NCBI RefSeq assembly: GCF_000648615.1
Contig: NZ_JFZC01000012.1
Coordinates: forward strand, 1-64,000
Length of the DNA stretch: 64,000 bases
Source of the DNA: Sporolactobacillus terrae DSM 11697
GTDB lineage: Bacteria > Bacillota > Bacilli > Bacillales > Sporolactobacillaceae
Direction: 5' to 3'
A model generated the notes under the pieces. It was not told the origin of the DNA and did not search any database. It was given only the letters and a program-made list of their open reading frames with translations. The translations under genes and the position numbers were made by a program. Below, in pieces: positions 34,149 to 43,779 of this stretch (positions within the stretch are counted from its first letter, which is position 1; each line of letters starts with the position of its first letter).

Positions 34149-34441
34149 AAATTGCAGCGGTGTGTGGATCAGGATTGGGTTCGAGCTTCATGATCGAATT
34201 AAATATCAAAACCATTTTAAATCAATTGGGGATAAGCGAGGATGTGCTTGAAGTGACGCACTTTGATATGGGGAGCGCAACGTCAGGTTCAGCGGATCAT
34301 TTCTTTGTCGGTCAAGACTTAGCGGAGGCGGCAGAGAAATTGGGAAAAGAAAAGGTTACTGTACTGAACAGTATTATTGATAAAGCCGAATTAAAGGAAA
34401 AAGTGACTCAATTTCTAAAGGATCAGCACCTCTTGCCCTAA
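34145..34441 (+). CDS. ulaB: PTS ascorbate-type EIIB component
   Basis: A 98-residue cytoplasmic EIIB of the ascorbate/SgaB class, with the phosphocysteine C7 in AVCGSGLGSS. It receives phosphate from EIIA and passes it to the sugar during uptake through EIIC. The ATG overlaps the regulator's stop (ATGA), so the two are translationally coupled. Confidence 0.9.
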   Translation: MKIAAVCGSGLGSSFMIELNIKTILNQLGISEDVLEVTHFDMGSATSGSADHFFVGQDLAEAAEKLGKEKVTVLNSIIDKAELKEKVTQFLKDQHLLP

Positions 34442-34506
34442 ACGGTTCGCGCACCTTTGTGCTTATTATCGATGCAAAAATTTATCCAGATCGAGGGGGA
34501 TTCACC

Positions 34507-35856
34507 GTGAAAGAGCTGTTAAGTATTTTGATTGATATTGCAAGTGCCCCTGCCTTATTAGTCGCGTTGATCGCTGTTTTAGGTCTTATCTTGCAGAAAA
34601 AATCAATCAGTACGATTACACTTGGCGGCATTAAAACGTTTGTCGGCTTTCTCGTTTTAACCGGAGGCGCGGGGATTGTTTTGAATGCATTGACCCCACT
34701 TGGTGAGATGTTCCAGCATGCATTTGCTGTACAGGGGGTTGTCCCGAATAATGAAGCCATTGTGGCTCTTGCACTGACGAAATACGGGACGCCGACCGCT
34801 TTAATTATGCTCGTCGGAATGATTGCCAATATCCTTATCGCTCGATTTACGCGATTTAAATATATCTATTTGACGGGCCATGCGACGCTGTATATGTCGT
34901 GTATGATCGCTGTAATCATGACCGTTTGTGGATTTACAACGGTTCCATTGATTCTTCTTGGCGGCTTGATGCTTGGTATGGCCAATGCACTATCCCCGGC
35001 AATTTTGCAACCGTTTATGAAAAAGATTACCGGAACGAATGAGGTTGCGCTTGGACATACCGGCGGTCTTGGCTATTTGATTTCAGCTTTAGTCGGAAAG
35101 GCGGTCGGTCACAACGGCAAGTCCACAGAAGATTTAAAAATTCCTAAAGGACTCTCCTTTTTACGTGATTCAACGGTTGCGATCACGATTACCATGGCGA
35201 TGATCTATGTGATTCTAGCGCTGTTCACCGGGCAATCGTTCATCGAATCAAAATTAAGCACTGGCACCAACTATATTATCTATGCTTTTCAAATGGCCGG
35301 AACGTTTGCAGCAGGTGTTTATGTCATTTTGTCAGGAGTTCGTTTAATCTTAGGCGAAATCATTCCGGCGTTTAAAGGGATATCGGAGAAGCTTGTTCCG
35401 AATTCAAAACCTGCGCTTGACTGCCCAATTGTTTTTCCCTATGCACCTAATGCGGTGATCATTGGCTTTTTCTCCAGCTTTGTTGGCGGGATTGTCAGTA
35501 TGTTCATCATGATTGCCCTGCATACCGTCATTATTTTGCCCGGTGTCGTTCCTCATTTTTTCTGCGGCGCTACGGCCGGAGTGTTCGGGAATGCGACCGG
35601 CGGCAGGAAAGGGGCAATTCTTGGTTCCTTTGTACACGGTATCCTGATCAGTTTCATGCCGCTCGCATTAATGCCGGTGCTCGGCAATCTTGGGTTTGCC
35701 AACTCCAGCTTCTCAGATACGGATTACGGTGCGGTGGGTATTTTCTTAGGAAGCTTAGGATCTATGGGCGGTGTCGCATTGATCACGACGGGCATTCTGG
35801 CTGTACTCGCACTGATGTTTGTTTTGAGCTTCTTCAAGAGAAAATCGACGGACTGA
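34507..35856 (+). CDS. ulaA: PTS ascorbate-type EIIC permease
   Basis: A 449-residue UlaA/SgaT-type membrane permease with about eleven helices. Motifs include TLGGIKTFVGFLVLTGGAGI, HATLYMSCMIAV, GHTGGLGYLISALVGKAVG and FFCGATAGVFGNATGGRKGA. GTG 34507 follows GAGGGGGA; an upstream ATG-less extension to 34459 lacks a site. The family carries L-ascorbate, but members near transketolase/transaldolase genes may carry other five- or six-carbon compounds. No ulaD, ulaE, ulaF or ulaG genes are present, which argues against classic ascorbate breakdown. Confidence 0.88.
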   Translation: MKELLSILIDIASAPALLVALIAVLGLILQKKSISTITLGGIKTFVGFLVLTGGAGIVLNALTPLGEMFQHAFAVQGVVPNNEAIVALALTKYGTPTALIMLVGMIANILIARFTRFKYIYLTGHATLYMSCMIAVIMTVCGFTTVPLILLGGLMLGMANALSPAILQPFMKKITGTNEVALGHTGGLGYLISALVGKAVGHNGKSTEDLKIPKGLSFLRDSTVAITITMAMIYVILALFTGQSFIESKLSTGTNYIIYAFQMAGTFAAGVYVILSGVRLILGEIIPAFKGISEKLVPNSKPALDCPIVFPYAPNAVIIGFFSSFVGGIVSMFIMIALHTVIILPGVVPHFFCGATAGVFGNATGGRKGAILGSFVHGILISFMPLALMPVLGNLGFANSSFSDTDYGAVGIFLGSLGSMGGVALITTGILAVLALMFVLSFFKRKSTD

Positions 35857-35909
35857 TACGAAGCAGGGAATCGGTACAATAAAAGTTCTGAAAAAGGTGG
35901 CGGAAATTT

Positions 35910-37931
35910 ATGTTTGATGAAACGGATCAGCTGAGTGTCGATGCCATTCGTGCACTAAGTATTGACTGCATTGAGCACGCGAAGTCCGGACATCCGGGCA
36001 TGCCGCTTGGCGCGGCGCCAATGGCTTATGTGTTGACGAAGCAAATGACTTTTAATCCAACCGACAGCCACTGGTTTAATCGTGATCGCTTTGTCTTGTC
36101 GGCGGGTCACGGATCAGCGCTCCTGTACAGCATGCTGCATTTAGCTGGTTTTCAAGTGTCGCTTGACGATCTGAAAAATTACCGAAGCCTGAACAGCAAT
36201 ACTCCAGGACATCCGGAATTTGGCGTGACCGAAGGCGTCGATGCAAGTACCGGACCACTTGGTCAAGGACTGGGCATGGCGGTTGGTATGGCGATGGCGG
36301 AGCAACATCTTGCTGCGCGGTATAACCGTCCCAACTTTCCGATCATCGATCATCATACGTTTGTGATTGCCGGTGACGGAGACCTAATGGAAGGCATTTC
36401 ACATGAAGCGGGTGCATTAGCGGGACATCTTAAATTAAATCGATTAATTGTGCTCTATGATTCGAATGACAATTCATTAGATGGTCCGACAAAAAACACA
36501 TTTACCGAGCGTATTAAAGAACGCTTTGAAGCATACGGATGGAATTATGACTTCGTTCCCGATGGTAATGATCTTGATGAAATCAATTTAGCTATTGAAC
36601 GTGCCAAAGCCCAGAAAGAAAAGCCAACCCTTATTGAGATAAAAACGATTATTGGTTATGGTGCGCCAAATGCGGGAACGCATCGCGTACATGGCAACAT
36701 TCTTGGGCCAAAGGGTGCATTAACGGCAAAGAAAAAGTATGGTTGGCATTACCCTGAATTTTTCATTCCGCAACACGTCTATGCGCGATTTAGCCAGTTT
36801 GGTATAACCGGGAAAAAGGCAGAAGAAAAATGGAAGCGCTTATTTTCGGACTATCAAAACCAATACCCACAACTTGCTGAGGAACTTGAAACAGCAATAA
36901 AAGGGGATTTGCCAAAAGGCTGGTCTGTAGACCTTCCTGTTTACGATGAAGGTGAAGCAGAGGCGGGAAGGACTACTGTTCATAAACTCATTCAGCACTT
37001 TGCTCAGAAGGTACCGTATTTTTGGGGCGGGTCTGCCGACTTGTTTGCGTCCAATAAAACAAATATTGCCGATCAAACGCTTTTTGCGCCAGAAACGCCT
37101 GAAGGTCGGAATATTTGGTTCGGTGTACGCGAATTTGGCGAAGCAGCGGCTGTGAATGGCATTGCACTCCATGGGGGAAGCAAAATTTACGCGAGTACCT
37201 TTTTCGTTTTCTCAGATTATATGCGCAATGCAATCCGTTTGGCTGCTCTGCAAAAAATTCCGGTAACCTACCTTTTTACCCATGATTCGATCGCATTGGG
37301 CCCGGATGGCCCAACCCACCAACCCATTGAGCATTTAGCCAGTTTCAGAGCGATGCCCGGCGTCGTTACTTTAAGACCGGGTGACCCGGTTGAAGCTGTT
37401 GAATCTTGGAAACTTGCGATGAGAAGCACCGATCATCCGACAATCCTCGCATTAACACGTCAAGACTTGCCGGTTTTAAGCGGAACAAAGCAGCGGGCAC
37501 ATCGAGGAGTGGCGCGCGGTGCCTATGTTCTTTCCCCTCAAACGGGTACAAAACCGGAGGGCATCTTGATTGCATCAGGTTCTGAATTGGGTTTAGCACT
37601 GCGTGCACAGGAACGTCTCGCAAAGTCAGGCACACCTGTTTCTGTTGTCTCAATGCCGAGTATGGAATTGTTTGAGCAGCAGTCCGAGGACTATAAAGAA
37701 TCGATATTGCCTCGTGAGGTGACCTTGCGTATATCTATTGAAATGGGGTCAACGTTTGGCTGGGATCGCTATGTGGGTTTCGATGGTGCATGCATTGGAA
37801 TTGATGGTTTTGGAGCAAGCGGAAATGCAGCTGAATTCATGCGGCTCAAAGGCTTTACCGTTGAAAATGTTGTGAGAACCTATCATGCGCTTAAAGAAAA
37901 GAGGTCATCGATTTGCCATTTAAAAAAATAG
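35910..37931 (+). CDS. tkt: Transketolase
   Basis: A 673-residue thiamine-diphosphate enzyme moving two-carbon units between sugar phosphates. Visible: the KSGHPGMPLGAAPMAY start motif, TGPLGQGLGMAVGMA, the TPP motif GDGDLMEGISHEA ... LIVLYDSNDNSLDGPT, HRVHG, the FGVREFGEAAAVNGIALHGG pyrimidine-domain segment and THDSIALGPDGPTHQP. ATG 35910 follows AAAGGTGG. As the third structural gene of the PTS operon it is probably induced with the sugar rather than being the only housekeeping copy. It overlaps the transaldolase gene by 19 bp. Confidence 0.95.
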   Translation: MFDETDQLSVDAIRALSIDCIEHAKSGHPGMPLGAAPMAYVLTKQMTFNPTDSHWFNRDRFVLSAGHGSALLYSMLHLAGFQVSLDDLKNYRSLNSNTPGHPEFGVTEGVDASTGPLGQGLGMAVGMAMAEQHLAARYNRPNFPIIDHHTFVIAGDGDLMEGISHEAGALAGHLKLNRLIVLYDSNDNSLDGPTKNTFTERIKERFEAYGWNYDFVPDGNDLDEINLAIERAKAQKEKPTLIEIKTIIGYGAPNAGTHRVHGNILGPKGALTAKKKYGWHYPEFFIPQHVYARFSQFGITGKKAEEKWKRLFSDYQNQYPQLAEELETAIKGDLPKGWSVDLPVYDEGEAEAGRTTVHKLIQHFAQKVPYFWGGSADLFASNKTNIADQTLFAPETPEGRNIWFGVREFGEAAAVNGIALHGGSKIYASTFFVFSDYMRNAIRLAALQKIPVTYLFTHDSIALGPDGPTHQPIEHLASFRAMPGVVTLRPGDPVEAVESWKLAMRSTDHPTILALTRQDLPVLSGTKQRAHRGVARGAYVLSPQTGTKPEGILIASGSELGLALRAQERLAKSGTPVSVVSMPSMELFEQQSEDYKESILPREVTLRISIEMGSTFGWDRYVGFDGACIGIDGFGASGNAAEFMRLKGFTVENVVRTYHALKEKRSSICHLKK

Positions 37932-38629
37932 GAATTTATTCAGACGGTGCGGATATAGCCGACATGCGAAAAGTCGCGGTTCATGATTATGTGAAGGGAT
38001 TTACGACGAATCCGTCCTTGATGAAAAGCGCAGGCGTTACAGATTATCTATCCTTTGCCCGCGATGTAGTCAAGGAATTTCCCAAGCATAGTATTTCATT
38101 TGAAGTCTTTGGCAATAGCTTTGAGACGATGAAGCAAGAAGCAAGAGTCATTGCGTCACTTGGCGAAAATGTAGCAGTCAAGATCCCGATCCTGACCCCA
38201 GATGAAAAAAGTACTGCTGAATTGATTCACGAACTGTCCGAAGAAGGCATTGCGATCAACGTTACCGCGATTACAACATCACAACAGGTACAAGAAGCGG
38301 TTGATGCCTTAACCGAAGGCAAGAAAAATATCATTTCCGTCTTTGCGGGAAGAATTGCGGATACAGGTGTCGATCCTTCGGCATTCGTTCGAGCGAGTCG
38401 AAAAATATGCGATACGAAAGATGGTGCCCAGCTCCTTTGGGCAAGCACCCGAGAAGTGCTAAATATTTTTCAGGCTCAGGACCTTGGTTGCGATATCATC
38501 ACCGTTCCGCCGAGTATCCTATCAAAACTCGGGAATATCGGAAAAAGCGCGAAACAAGTCTCAATCGATACCGTAAAGAACTTTGAAGCAGATATTAAAA
38601 CGCTCGGGTTTAGTATTCTTGACGATTGA
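37913..38629 (+). CDS. tal: Transaldolase family protein
   Basis: A 238-residue protein of the short (TalC/fructose-6-phosphate aldolase-like) transaldolase group. It has KGFTTNPSLMKSAGV, the Schiff-base lysine region VAVKIPILTPDE, NVTAITTSQQVQEAVD, SVFAGRIADTGVDP and LLWASTREVLNIFQA. The TTG start at 37913 lies inside the end of tkt after an AGAGGT site. With transketolase it would convert incoming pentose phosphates to fructose-6-phosphate and glyceraldehyde-3-phosphate. Confidence 0.9.
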   Translation: MPFKKIGIYSDGADIADMRKVAVHDYVKGFTTNPSLMKSAGVTDYLSFARDVVKEFPKHSISFEVFGNSFETMKQEARVIASLGENVAVKIPILTPDEKSTAELIHELSEEGIAINVTAITTSQQVQEAVDALTEGKKNIISVFAGRIADTGVDPSAFVRASRKICDTKDGAQLLWASTREVLNIFQAQDLGCDIITVPPSILSKLGNIGKSAKQVSIDTVKNFEADIKTLGFSILDD

Positions 38630-38644
38630 ATAACAGGAAAAGAG

Positions 38645-38684
38645 AAGCGGAGTGGAAACCGATTGTTTCCCACTCCGCTTTTTT
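38645..38684. terminator. Bidirectional terminator between tal and the zinc-ribbon gene
   Basis: AAGCGGAGTGGAAAC pairs with GTTTCCCACTCCGCTT (one-base bulge, 5-base loop), followed by TTTTTT. It serves the convergent transaldolase and zinc-ribbon genes. Confidence 0.88.
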
Positions 38685-38698
38685 AGTGAAGCTGCGAA

Positions 38699-40207
38699 TT
38701 ATTTTTCTGATTTGCCGTTAGTTTTATAACCGACAATTTTCAATTGTCCTGGGGCGGTGGGTTTCAATTGGTAGGTGGTTTTCAATGTGAAATCTTTATC
38801 GACCGCGTTGTCATCGTCATCATAATAGTATTCGTTCCAATCTTCAGTAACGTCAATAGTGAAAGTTTCAGAATCGGCAGCTGATATTTTCGTCACGTCA
38901 AAGGAACGAAGTGATTCGCTGATCTCTTTATCTTCAATCGCCGTGAGGTCTTTGAATGTGGATTGGCTAAAAGAAGTTCCGGTTTCGTAATAATCGGTCA
39001 GATAGTCGTTATCTTGCTCATTGACTGCGCTTGATAATGCATCATAATAGTCTTGAAAATAAGCGTCAAGTGTATTTTCGTTTTGTTCTCCATTCAGATC
39101 ATCGCGATTCAGGGAATAGAAACCTTCTTCGGCAGCCGCTTCGAATATGAGATTAATACCGTCTGATTCGGCATCATCGATTGTCGTTGTTTCATCCTCA
39201 TACTCCTCTGAATAATCATCCGACGATTCATCATCTGAAATGGAAATCGTATTTGATTTAATCGATTTCCCATTCACTGTGTACGTTGCATAAAAGGATG
39301 GCGTGTCTCCCTCTTTGTAAGGTCCTACATTGACCGCTTTATCAGATAGGATTTTACTCGCATCTTTGTCATCAATGAAAAGTTTTGCTCCTGGAAGATT
39401 AGTGGAAATTGCAACAAATGTCCCTGAAAAATCGATGGCGTTGTCCTCGTTAGACAGCATAGCTGCAGACTGTGATGTATTCATAGACTTGGATTGACCA
39501 ATGATTGTGTAATAGCCAGGAATGACTCCGCTCAGTGTAATGGTTTCTGAATCATCGCTGTTTGCTTTGGTAGCGATTTTCATCTTACCGATGTTTTTAA
39601 TGCCAACCTTCATTCCTTTTAAATTGGTGACAACTTTTGGATGGACATTGTTTGTCGTAATTTGATAGTTATCATAGATCAAATATTTCTTGCCTGATTT
39701 TTTTAACTGGTAGAGCGCATGACTCCCAGAAGGTTGTTTCCCGGAATGTTTTGCACTGCTTTCCATGGCACTCAGAGATTGTGAATAGATGCTCGGATTT
39801 TTATCGAAAAGCTGAAGCATTGCTTTTGCCTGTGCATCGGTAACTTTTGTATTTTCATTGGTGTGGATCATTTGTGCCAGTTGATGTGTTTTGTGATCGC
39901 GAACAGCATTGCGAAATGAATCGACGGTGCGCTGTGGGTCGGTGAATACTTTTCCCGTATAGTAAAAACCAATGATCAAAATGATAGCGATAATGACAGG
40001 AATGAGAACACTTTTCTTGATGGTAATGGATTTTTTGTCTGATTGTGTTTTATGATGTTTTTCAGGTGAAACCTGCGGAAGCGTTGGTGCAACCGCTCTC
40101 GTTGCTGCCGTTTGATCCTGTGCTGATTCTACGGAATGACCACAATGGGTGCAGAATTTTACGCCATCCGGAAGCAGCTGTCCGCATTGAGTACAATGCT
40201 TTGCCAA
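38699..40207 (-). CDS. Zinc-ribbon membrane protein, TcaA-like
   Basis: A 502-residue protein with an N-terminal zinc ribbon (CTQCGQLLPDGVKFCTHCG), a Lys/Ser-rich linker and one transmembrane helix near residues 68-88 (VLIPVIIAIILIIGFYY). The long remainder, rich in Asp, Ser and Thr, would lie outside the membrane, with several repeated alpha/beta modules as in TcaA/YvbJ proteins. TcaA is connected with cell-envelope stress and glycopeptide response in staphylococci; a role here is not shown. ATG 40207 follows GAAAGAAGG. It follows another zinc-ribbon gene by 39 bp. Confidence 0.75.
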   Translation of the reverse strand: MAKHCTQCGQLLPDGVKFCTHCGHSVESAQDQTAATRAVAPTLPQVSPEKHHKTQSDKKSITIKKSVLIPVIIAIILIIGFYYTGKVFTDPQRTVDSFRNAVRDHKTHQLAQMIHTNENTKVTDAQAKAMLQLFDKNPSIYSQSLSAMESSAKHSGKQPSGSHALYQLKKSGKKYLIYDNYQITTNNVHPKVVTNLKGMKVGIKNIGKMKIATKANSDDSETITLSGVIPGYYTIIGQSKSMNTSQSAAMLSNEDNAIDFSGTFVAISTNLPGAKLFIDDKDASKILSDKAVNVGPYKEGDTPSFYATYTVNGKSIKSNTISISDDESSDDYSEEYEDETTTIDDAESDGINLIFEAAAEEGFYSLNRDDLNGEQNENTLDAYFQDYYDALSSAVNEQDNDYLTDYYETGTSFSQSTFKDLTAIEDKEISESLRSFDVTKISAADSETFTIDVTEDWNEYYYDDDDNAVDKDFTLKTTYQLKPTAPGQLKIVGYKTNGKSEK

Positions 40208-40246
40208 ATTGACTAACCTTCTTTCTGTTTTTTAAACTGCTCTAAA

Positions 40247-41023
40247 TTAGCTGTTCAGTAAGGTTGGAAGATTCATAAAGAGATTAACAATGTACGATTT
40301 CAGCGCAAAATAAATGATAACGGTGTAGACAACATGGCAGATCAGCGTGAGGTAAAAAGTATCAAGATGCGTTTTCTTGCTGAAGGAGAACATGGTCAAA
40401 AAGAACATGACTTGGATGCCGATGGATGCTAAGACTAGAAGAGCTAAGTAGATCTGTAAATTAAGATATGAGATGAAGAATAGTGCAAGTGAGAGTACCA
40501 TTAGTGGTACGCTTAAGGATCCAAATCGCGCAATAATTGATTGATACGAGACCTCTGCGTGAGCAACTTTTAAGCATAAGAAGATGAGGAGTGCGTAAAA
40601 GGCGATACAGATGGCCAGCGTAAGCATCCCCTTAACCATTGCATCGAATCCCAATAGTTGTGCCTTTATTGGTGACACCGATCCAAACAATTCGCTTCCA
40701 ATCCATCCACCAACGGTATGATAGAGTTGATTAATTGCGTTAACGATAGATATAGGAAGAAAAATACAGAGAAGAGCAAGAGAAAAAATACCATTTTTCA
40801 GGTGATCTTCGAAGGCATTTGGCGTTCTCAACGCACCTTTTACATAACTCCAAAAGTTTGCAAAGACGTCCGCGTTAATCGTAATTTCACCTTTTTTCGC
40901 TGCAGTCGCCGCCGATTCTTCTTGTGCGGCTTGCTCAGTGGATGCGGGATTAAGCGGGTGTCCGCAATGACCACAAAAAGCTGCATTGTTACCGTTTTCC
41001 TTGCCACAATGAACACATTTCAT
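40247..41023 (-). CDS. Zinc-ribbon polytopic membrane protein
   Basis: A 258-residue protein with an N-terminal zinc ribbon (CVHCGKENGNNAAFCGHCG), a linker with the KKGEITINADVFANFWSYVK segment, and about five or six hydrophobic helices in residues 85-250. It resembles Yip1/DUF-type zinc-ribbon membrane proteins of Firmicutes with no assigned function. ATG 41023 follows AAAGAAGG. With the downstream TcaA-like gene it forms a two-gene operon in which both proteins have the same kind of zinc ribbon, suggesting they work together. Confidence 0.75.
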   Translation of the reverse strand: MKCVHCGKENGNNAAFCGHCGHPLNPASTEQAAQEESAATAAKKGEITINADVFANFWSYVKGALRTPNAFEDHLKNGIFSLALLCIFLPISIVNAINQLYHTVGGWIGSELFGSVSPIKAQLLGFDAMVKGMLTLAICIAFYALLIFLCLKVAHAEVSYQSIIARFGSLSVPLMVLSLALFFISYLNLQIYLALLVLASIGIQVMFFLTMFSFSKKTHLDTFYLTLICHVVYTVIIYFALKSYIVNLFMNLPTLLNS

Positions 41024-41069
41024 ATGTATGCCTTCTTTCGTAGGATAATAGAATGGTCAAACGTTTGCT

Positions 41070-41097
41070 ATTATACCATTATTTGCAGTTATTACAA
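41070..41097 (-). promoter_or_regulatory. Sigma-A promoter of the zinc-ribbon operon
   Basis: Minus strand: TTGTAA (complement of 41092-41097), 16 bp, TATAAT (complement of 41070-41075). A perfect palindrome CAAACGTTTG at 41058-41067 sits just downstream of the -10, where a repressor could bind. The rest of 41098-41347 holds no other gene. Confidence 0.6.
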
Positions 41098-41347
41098 AAG
41101 TTTTACAGAATAAAACGAGTTTTATTAGGATCAGAGAGTAAAAACATTTGTAATCTGAATGTGTTCATTGGTTTTATTTAATGGCAAAAAATCACAAAAA
41201 AGGTATTTTATAATGTTCTATTCTATCCCGATTCATAGAATTTGAGTGGTTTTTGTTTTTGAAAGGATCAGCATATTCCCCTGCACACGTCATACCTTTA
41301 TAGCTAAAGCAGATTTTGAGGTGATCTTATTCTCAGGGGGCGTGTAC

Positions 41348-42628
41348 ATGAAGTTCGAGGATTATCGGCCCTATTTGAGTCCTGCATTGGCTAAGGCAAC
41401 GGATCTGATTATGGAAAGTGGTCAGGGATGCTATTCAACGGATGTGAATGGTGTGCGTTATCTCGACTTTGTTCAGGGAATTGCGGTCAATGCGCTAGGG
41501 CATTGTCACCCGAAGGTCGTTGCGGCGATTAAGCAGCAGGCGGAGCAGTTGCTCACGGCCTCATTTAATGTGGTGAATTATCCGTCGACGCTTGAATTGG
41601 CGAAACGTTTGGCGGAGGTAACGCCAGGCAAGCTGAATTCGGTGTTTTTTTCCAATGGCGGGGCGGAGGCGATTGATGGCGCTTTGAAACTGGCACGTGC
41701 CTACACGAAACGGCCGGCAATGATTGCGTTTGAGGGTTCTTTTCATGGGCGGACGTTCGGGGCGCTGTCGGTGACGGGGTCTAAGGCAAAATACCGAAAA
41801 ACGTATGAGCCGCTGGTCGGTTCGGTTTATTTTACGCCTTATCCGTCGAAGGATCTGTGTCCAAACGGATTTGATGAGGCGCAGCGGACGAATTTTTGTC
41901 TGGATGAATTGGATCATTTGTTTGAGTATCTGGTGAGTCCGGATCAGGTTGCGGCGATCATTATGGAGCCGATTCAAGGGGAAGGCGGGTACGTTGTTCC
42001 GTCGAAGGCTTTTGTTCAGGGCATTCGCCAGCGCTGTGATCGCTATGGAATTTTGTTGATTATGGATGAAATTCAGTCGGGATACGGTCGGACTGGAAAA
42101 ATGTTTGCCGGCGAGCATTTTGATGTGGTTCCCGATATCATGACGGTGGGCAAGGCGATTGCGGGGGGATTGCCGATGAGTGCGGTGATTGCGACGCCGG
42201 AGGTTATGGCGGAATGGCATCCGGGGATGCATGGGACGACTTTTGGCGGTAATCCGCTGTGTGCAGCTGCTGCCTTAGCGGTTTTAGATGTATTTAAAGA
42301 AGAGCAGCTGCTTGATCACGTCAACGAGATCGGCGGCTATTTGAATGAACAGCTTCAAGAATTACAGAAAAAATATGCCTGTATTTCCGATGTGCGCGGG
42401 CTTGGGTTAATGCAGGCAATTGAATTTTCACATGCGGATGGCAGCCCTGCAGGGGACCTGCTGGCGAAGGTGCAGAAGGGGTGCTTAGAGAAGAAACTTC
42501 TGACGCTCGGTTGCGGCGTCCATGAAAACGGCATGCGTTTTGCGACACCGCTTAACGTAAAAAAGCAGGAAATCGATCAGGGCATTGCGATTATTGATCA
42601 GGTCTTGAGTCAATGGAGTAAAAAATGA
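41348..42628 (+). CDS. Class III aminotransferase (4-aminobutyrate/ornithine type)
   Basis: A 426-residue PLP omega-aminotransferase. K269 in [12 protein letters not shown] binds [40 protein letters not shown] and [13 protein letters not shown] are family motifs. ATG 41348 follows AGGGGGCGT; the open frame extends upstream without a site. It shares an operon with the following dehydrogenase gene (15 bp gap). GABA, ornithine, 2,4-diaminobutyrate or beta-amino acids are possible substrates. It could supply the transaminase step missing from the ectoine locus, but that is inference only. Confidence 0.82.
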   Translation: MKFEDYRPYLSPALAKATDLIMESGQGCYSTDVNGVRYLDFVQGIAVNALGHCHPKVVAAIKQQAEQLLTASFNVVNYPSTLELAKRLAEVTPGKLNSVFFSNGGAEAIDGALKLARAYTKRPAMIAFEGSFHGRTFGALSVTGSKAKYRKTYEPLVGSVYFTPYPSKDLCPNGFDEAQRTNFCLDELDHLFEYLVSPDQVAAIIMEPIQGEGGYVVPSKAFVQGIRQRCDRYGILLIMDEIQSGYGRTGKMFAGEHFDVVPDIMTVGKAIAGGLPMSAVIATPEVMAEWHPGMHGTTFGGNPLCAAAALAVLDVFKEEQLLDHVNEIGGYLNEQLQELQKKYACISDVRGLGLMQAIEFSHADGSPAGDLLAKVQKGCLEKKLLTLGCGVHENGMRFATPLNVKKQEIDQGIAIIDQVLSQWSKK

Positions 42629-42643
42629 GAGAGGATGACCGCC

Positions 42644-43624
42644 ATGAACAAGCAGGTCCTCTACTATAATATTGATGATTCGCTTGACTATGAGCGTCAA
42701 TTGCTTACGGAATGGAAGATTAATGATCTTGAGCTGATCGAAGTGAAAGATTACGAGAATCGGAAATCATTTGTCGACTATGCGCAGGATGCGGACGGTG
42801 TGGTCGTCGAGTATCAGCAAATCACAAAAGGTATTCTAAATCAACTGCCTCATTTGAAGATTGTTGCGTTGCAATCAATCGGTGTTGATAATGTCGATCT
42901 TGGCGCAGCGACCAAACGCGGCGTATGCGTGACCAACTGCCCGGGATTCTGCTCCAAAGAAGTTGCACTGCACACCATTGGCATGATCATTGACCTGACG
43001 CGGAAGATTACCTATTTTGATCGCACGGTGCGCCAGGGAAAATGGGATCCGCGCCTGGGCTACACGACGCATCGACTCGAAGGTAAAACGGTTGGCCTTT
43101 ATTTCTTCGGCAGTATTCCGCGGGCAATGATTCCGATGCTGCAAGCACTGAATGTGCGTATTCTTGCCTATGCGCCAACCAAAACCAAAGAATTTCTGGA
43201 AGCCTATGGTGTGGAAAAGGCGGAAACGTTTGATGAACTGCTTACTGAAGCGGATATTGTCTCGCTTCATTGCCCGCTCATGGACACAACCCAGCATTTG
43301 ATTTCAGAACGGGAACTGAAGCTAATGAAAAAGACTGCTTTTTTGATCAATACCGCCCGCGGCAAGGTCGTTGATGAGGCGGCTTTGATCAAAGCGCTCA
43401 AAGGCGGCGATATCCAGGCGGCTGCACTTGATGTGATCGAGGATGAAGATACGGAACAAAGTCGCCTATTTTCTCTTGAGAATACAGTAATAACCCCGCA
43501 CGCTGCCTTTGTTTCAGAAGACTCCTTTTACGCAGCACGAAAAATGACGCTTGAACAATTGGTTCAGCGCTTGAGTGCAGATCAAAGACCCACGCATCTC
43601 GTCAATCCAAACGTTTCTTATTAA
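42644..43624 (+). CDS. D-2-hydroxyacid dehydrogenase-family protein with altered Rossmann loop
   Basis: A 326-residue member of the D-isomer-specific 2-hydroxyacid dehydrogenases, which reduce 2-oxoacids with NAD(P)H. The catalytic trio is present: R239 (NTARGKVVDE), E266 (DVIEDED) and H286 (TPHAAF). The cofactor loop is unusual: residues 149-160 read TVGLYFFGSIPR, where the family has VGIIGFGNIGR, so the first and last glycines of GxGxxG are Phe154 and Pro159. ATG 42644 is preferred to 42635 because GAGAGG is then well spaced. It is co-transcribed with the aminotransferase, suggesting it reduces the oxoacid product. Confidence 0.8.
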   Translation: MNKQVLYYNIDDSLDYERQLLTEWKINDLELIEVKDYENRKSFVDYAQDADGVVVEYQQITKGILNQLPHLKIVALQSIGVDNVDLGAATKRGVCVTNCPGFCSKEVALHTIGMIIDLTRKITYFDRTVRQGKWDPRLGYTTHRLEGKTVGLYFFGSIPRAMIPMLQALNVRILAYAPTKTKEFLEAYGVEKAETFDELLTEADIVSLHCPLMDTTQHLISERELKLMKKTAFLINTARGKVVDEAALIKALKGGDIQAAALDVIEDEDTEQSRLFSLENTVITPHAAFVSEDSFYAARKMTLEQLVQRLSADQRPTHLVNPNVSY

Positions 43625-43634
43625 TGGATGACCC

Positions 43635-43674
43635 AAAAAACCTTTGAGGGCCGGATCGTTCTCAAAGGTTTTTT
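43635..43674 (+). terminator. Terminator after the dehydrogenase gene
   Basis: AAAAAACCTTTGAG / CTCAAAGGTTTTTT, a perfect 14-bp inverted repeat with a 12-base loop, symmetrical enough to act both ways. Confidence 0.88.
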
Positions 43675-43779
43675 AATCACTATAATACCTAGTTGACATA
43701 TATGATTTATCAATATAGAATAGTTTTAACTCATTGACGAGGGATAGAATCGCTGGCTGCGTGAGGATTAGGAGGGCCA

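Noticed and set aside
34145..35856. Plain ascorbate utilisation operon
   Set aside because: The ascorbate-6-phosphate lactonase, decarboxylase and epimerase genes are missing; only the transporter class matches.
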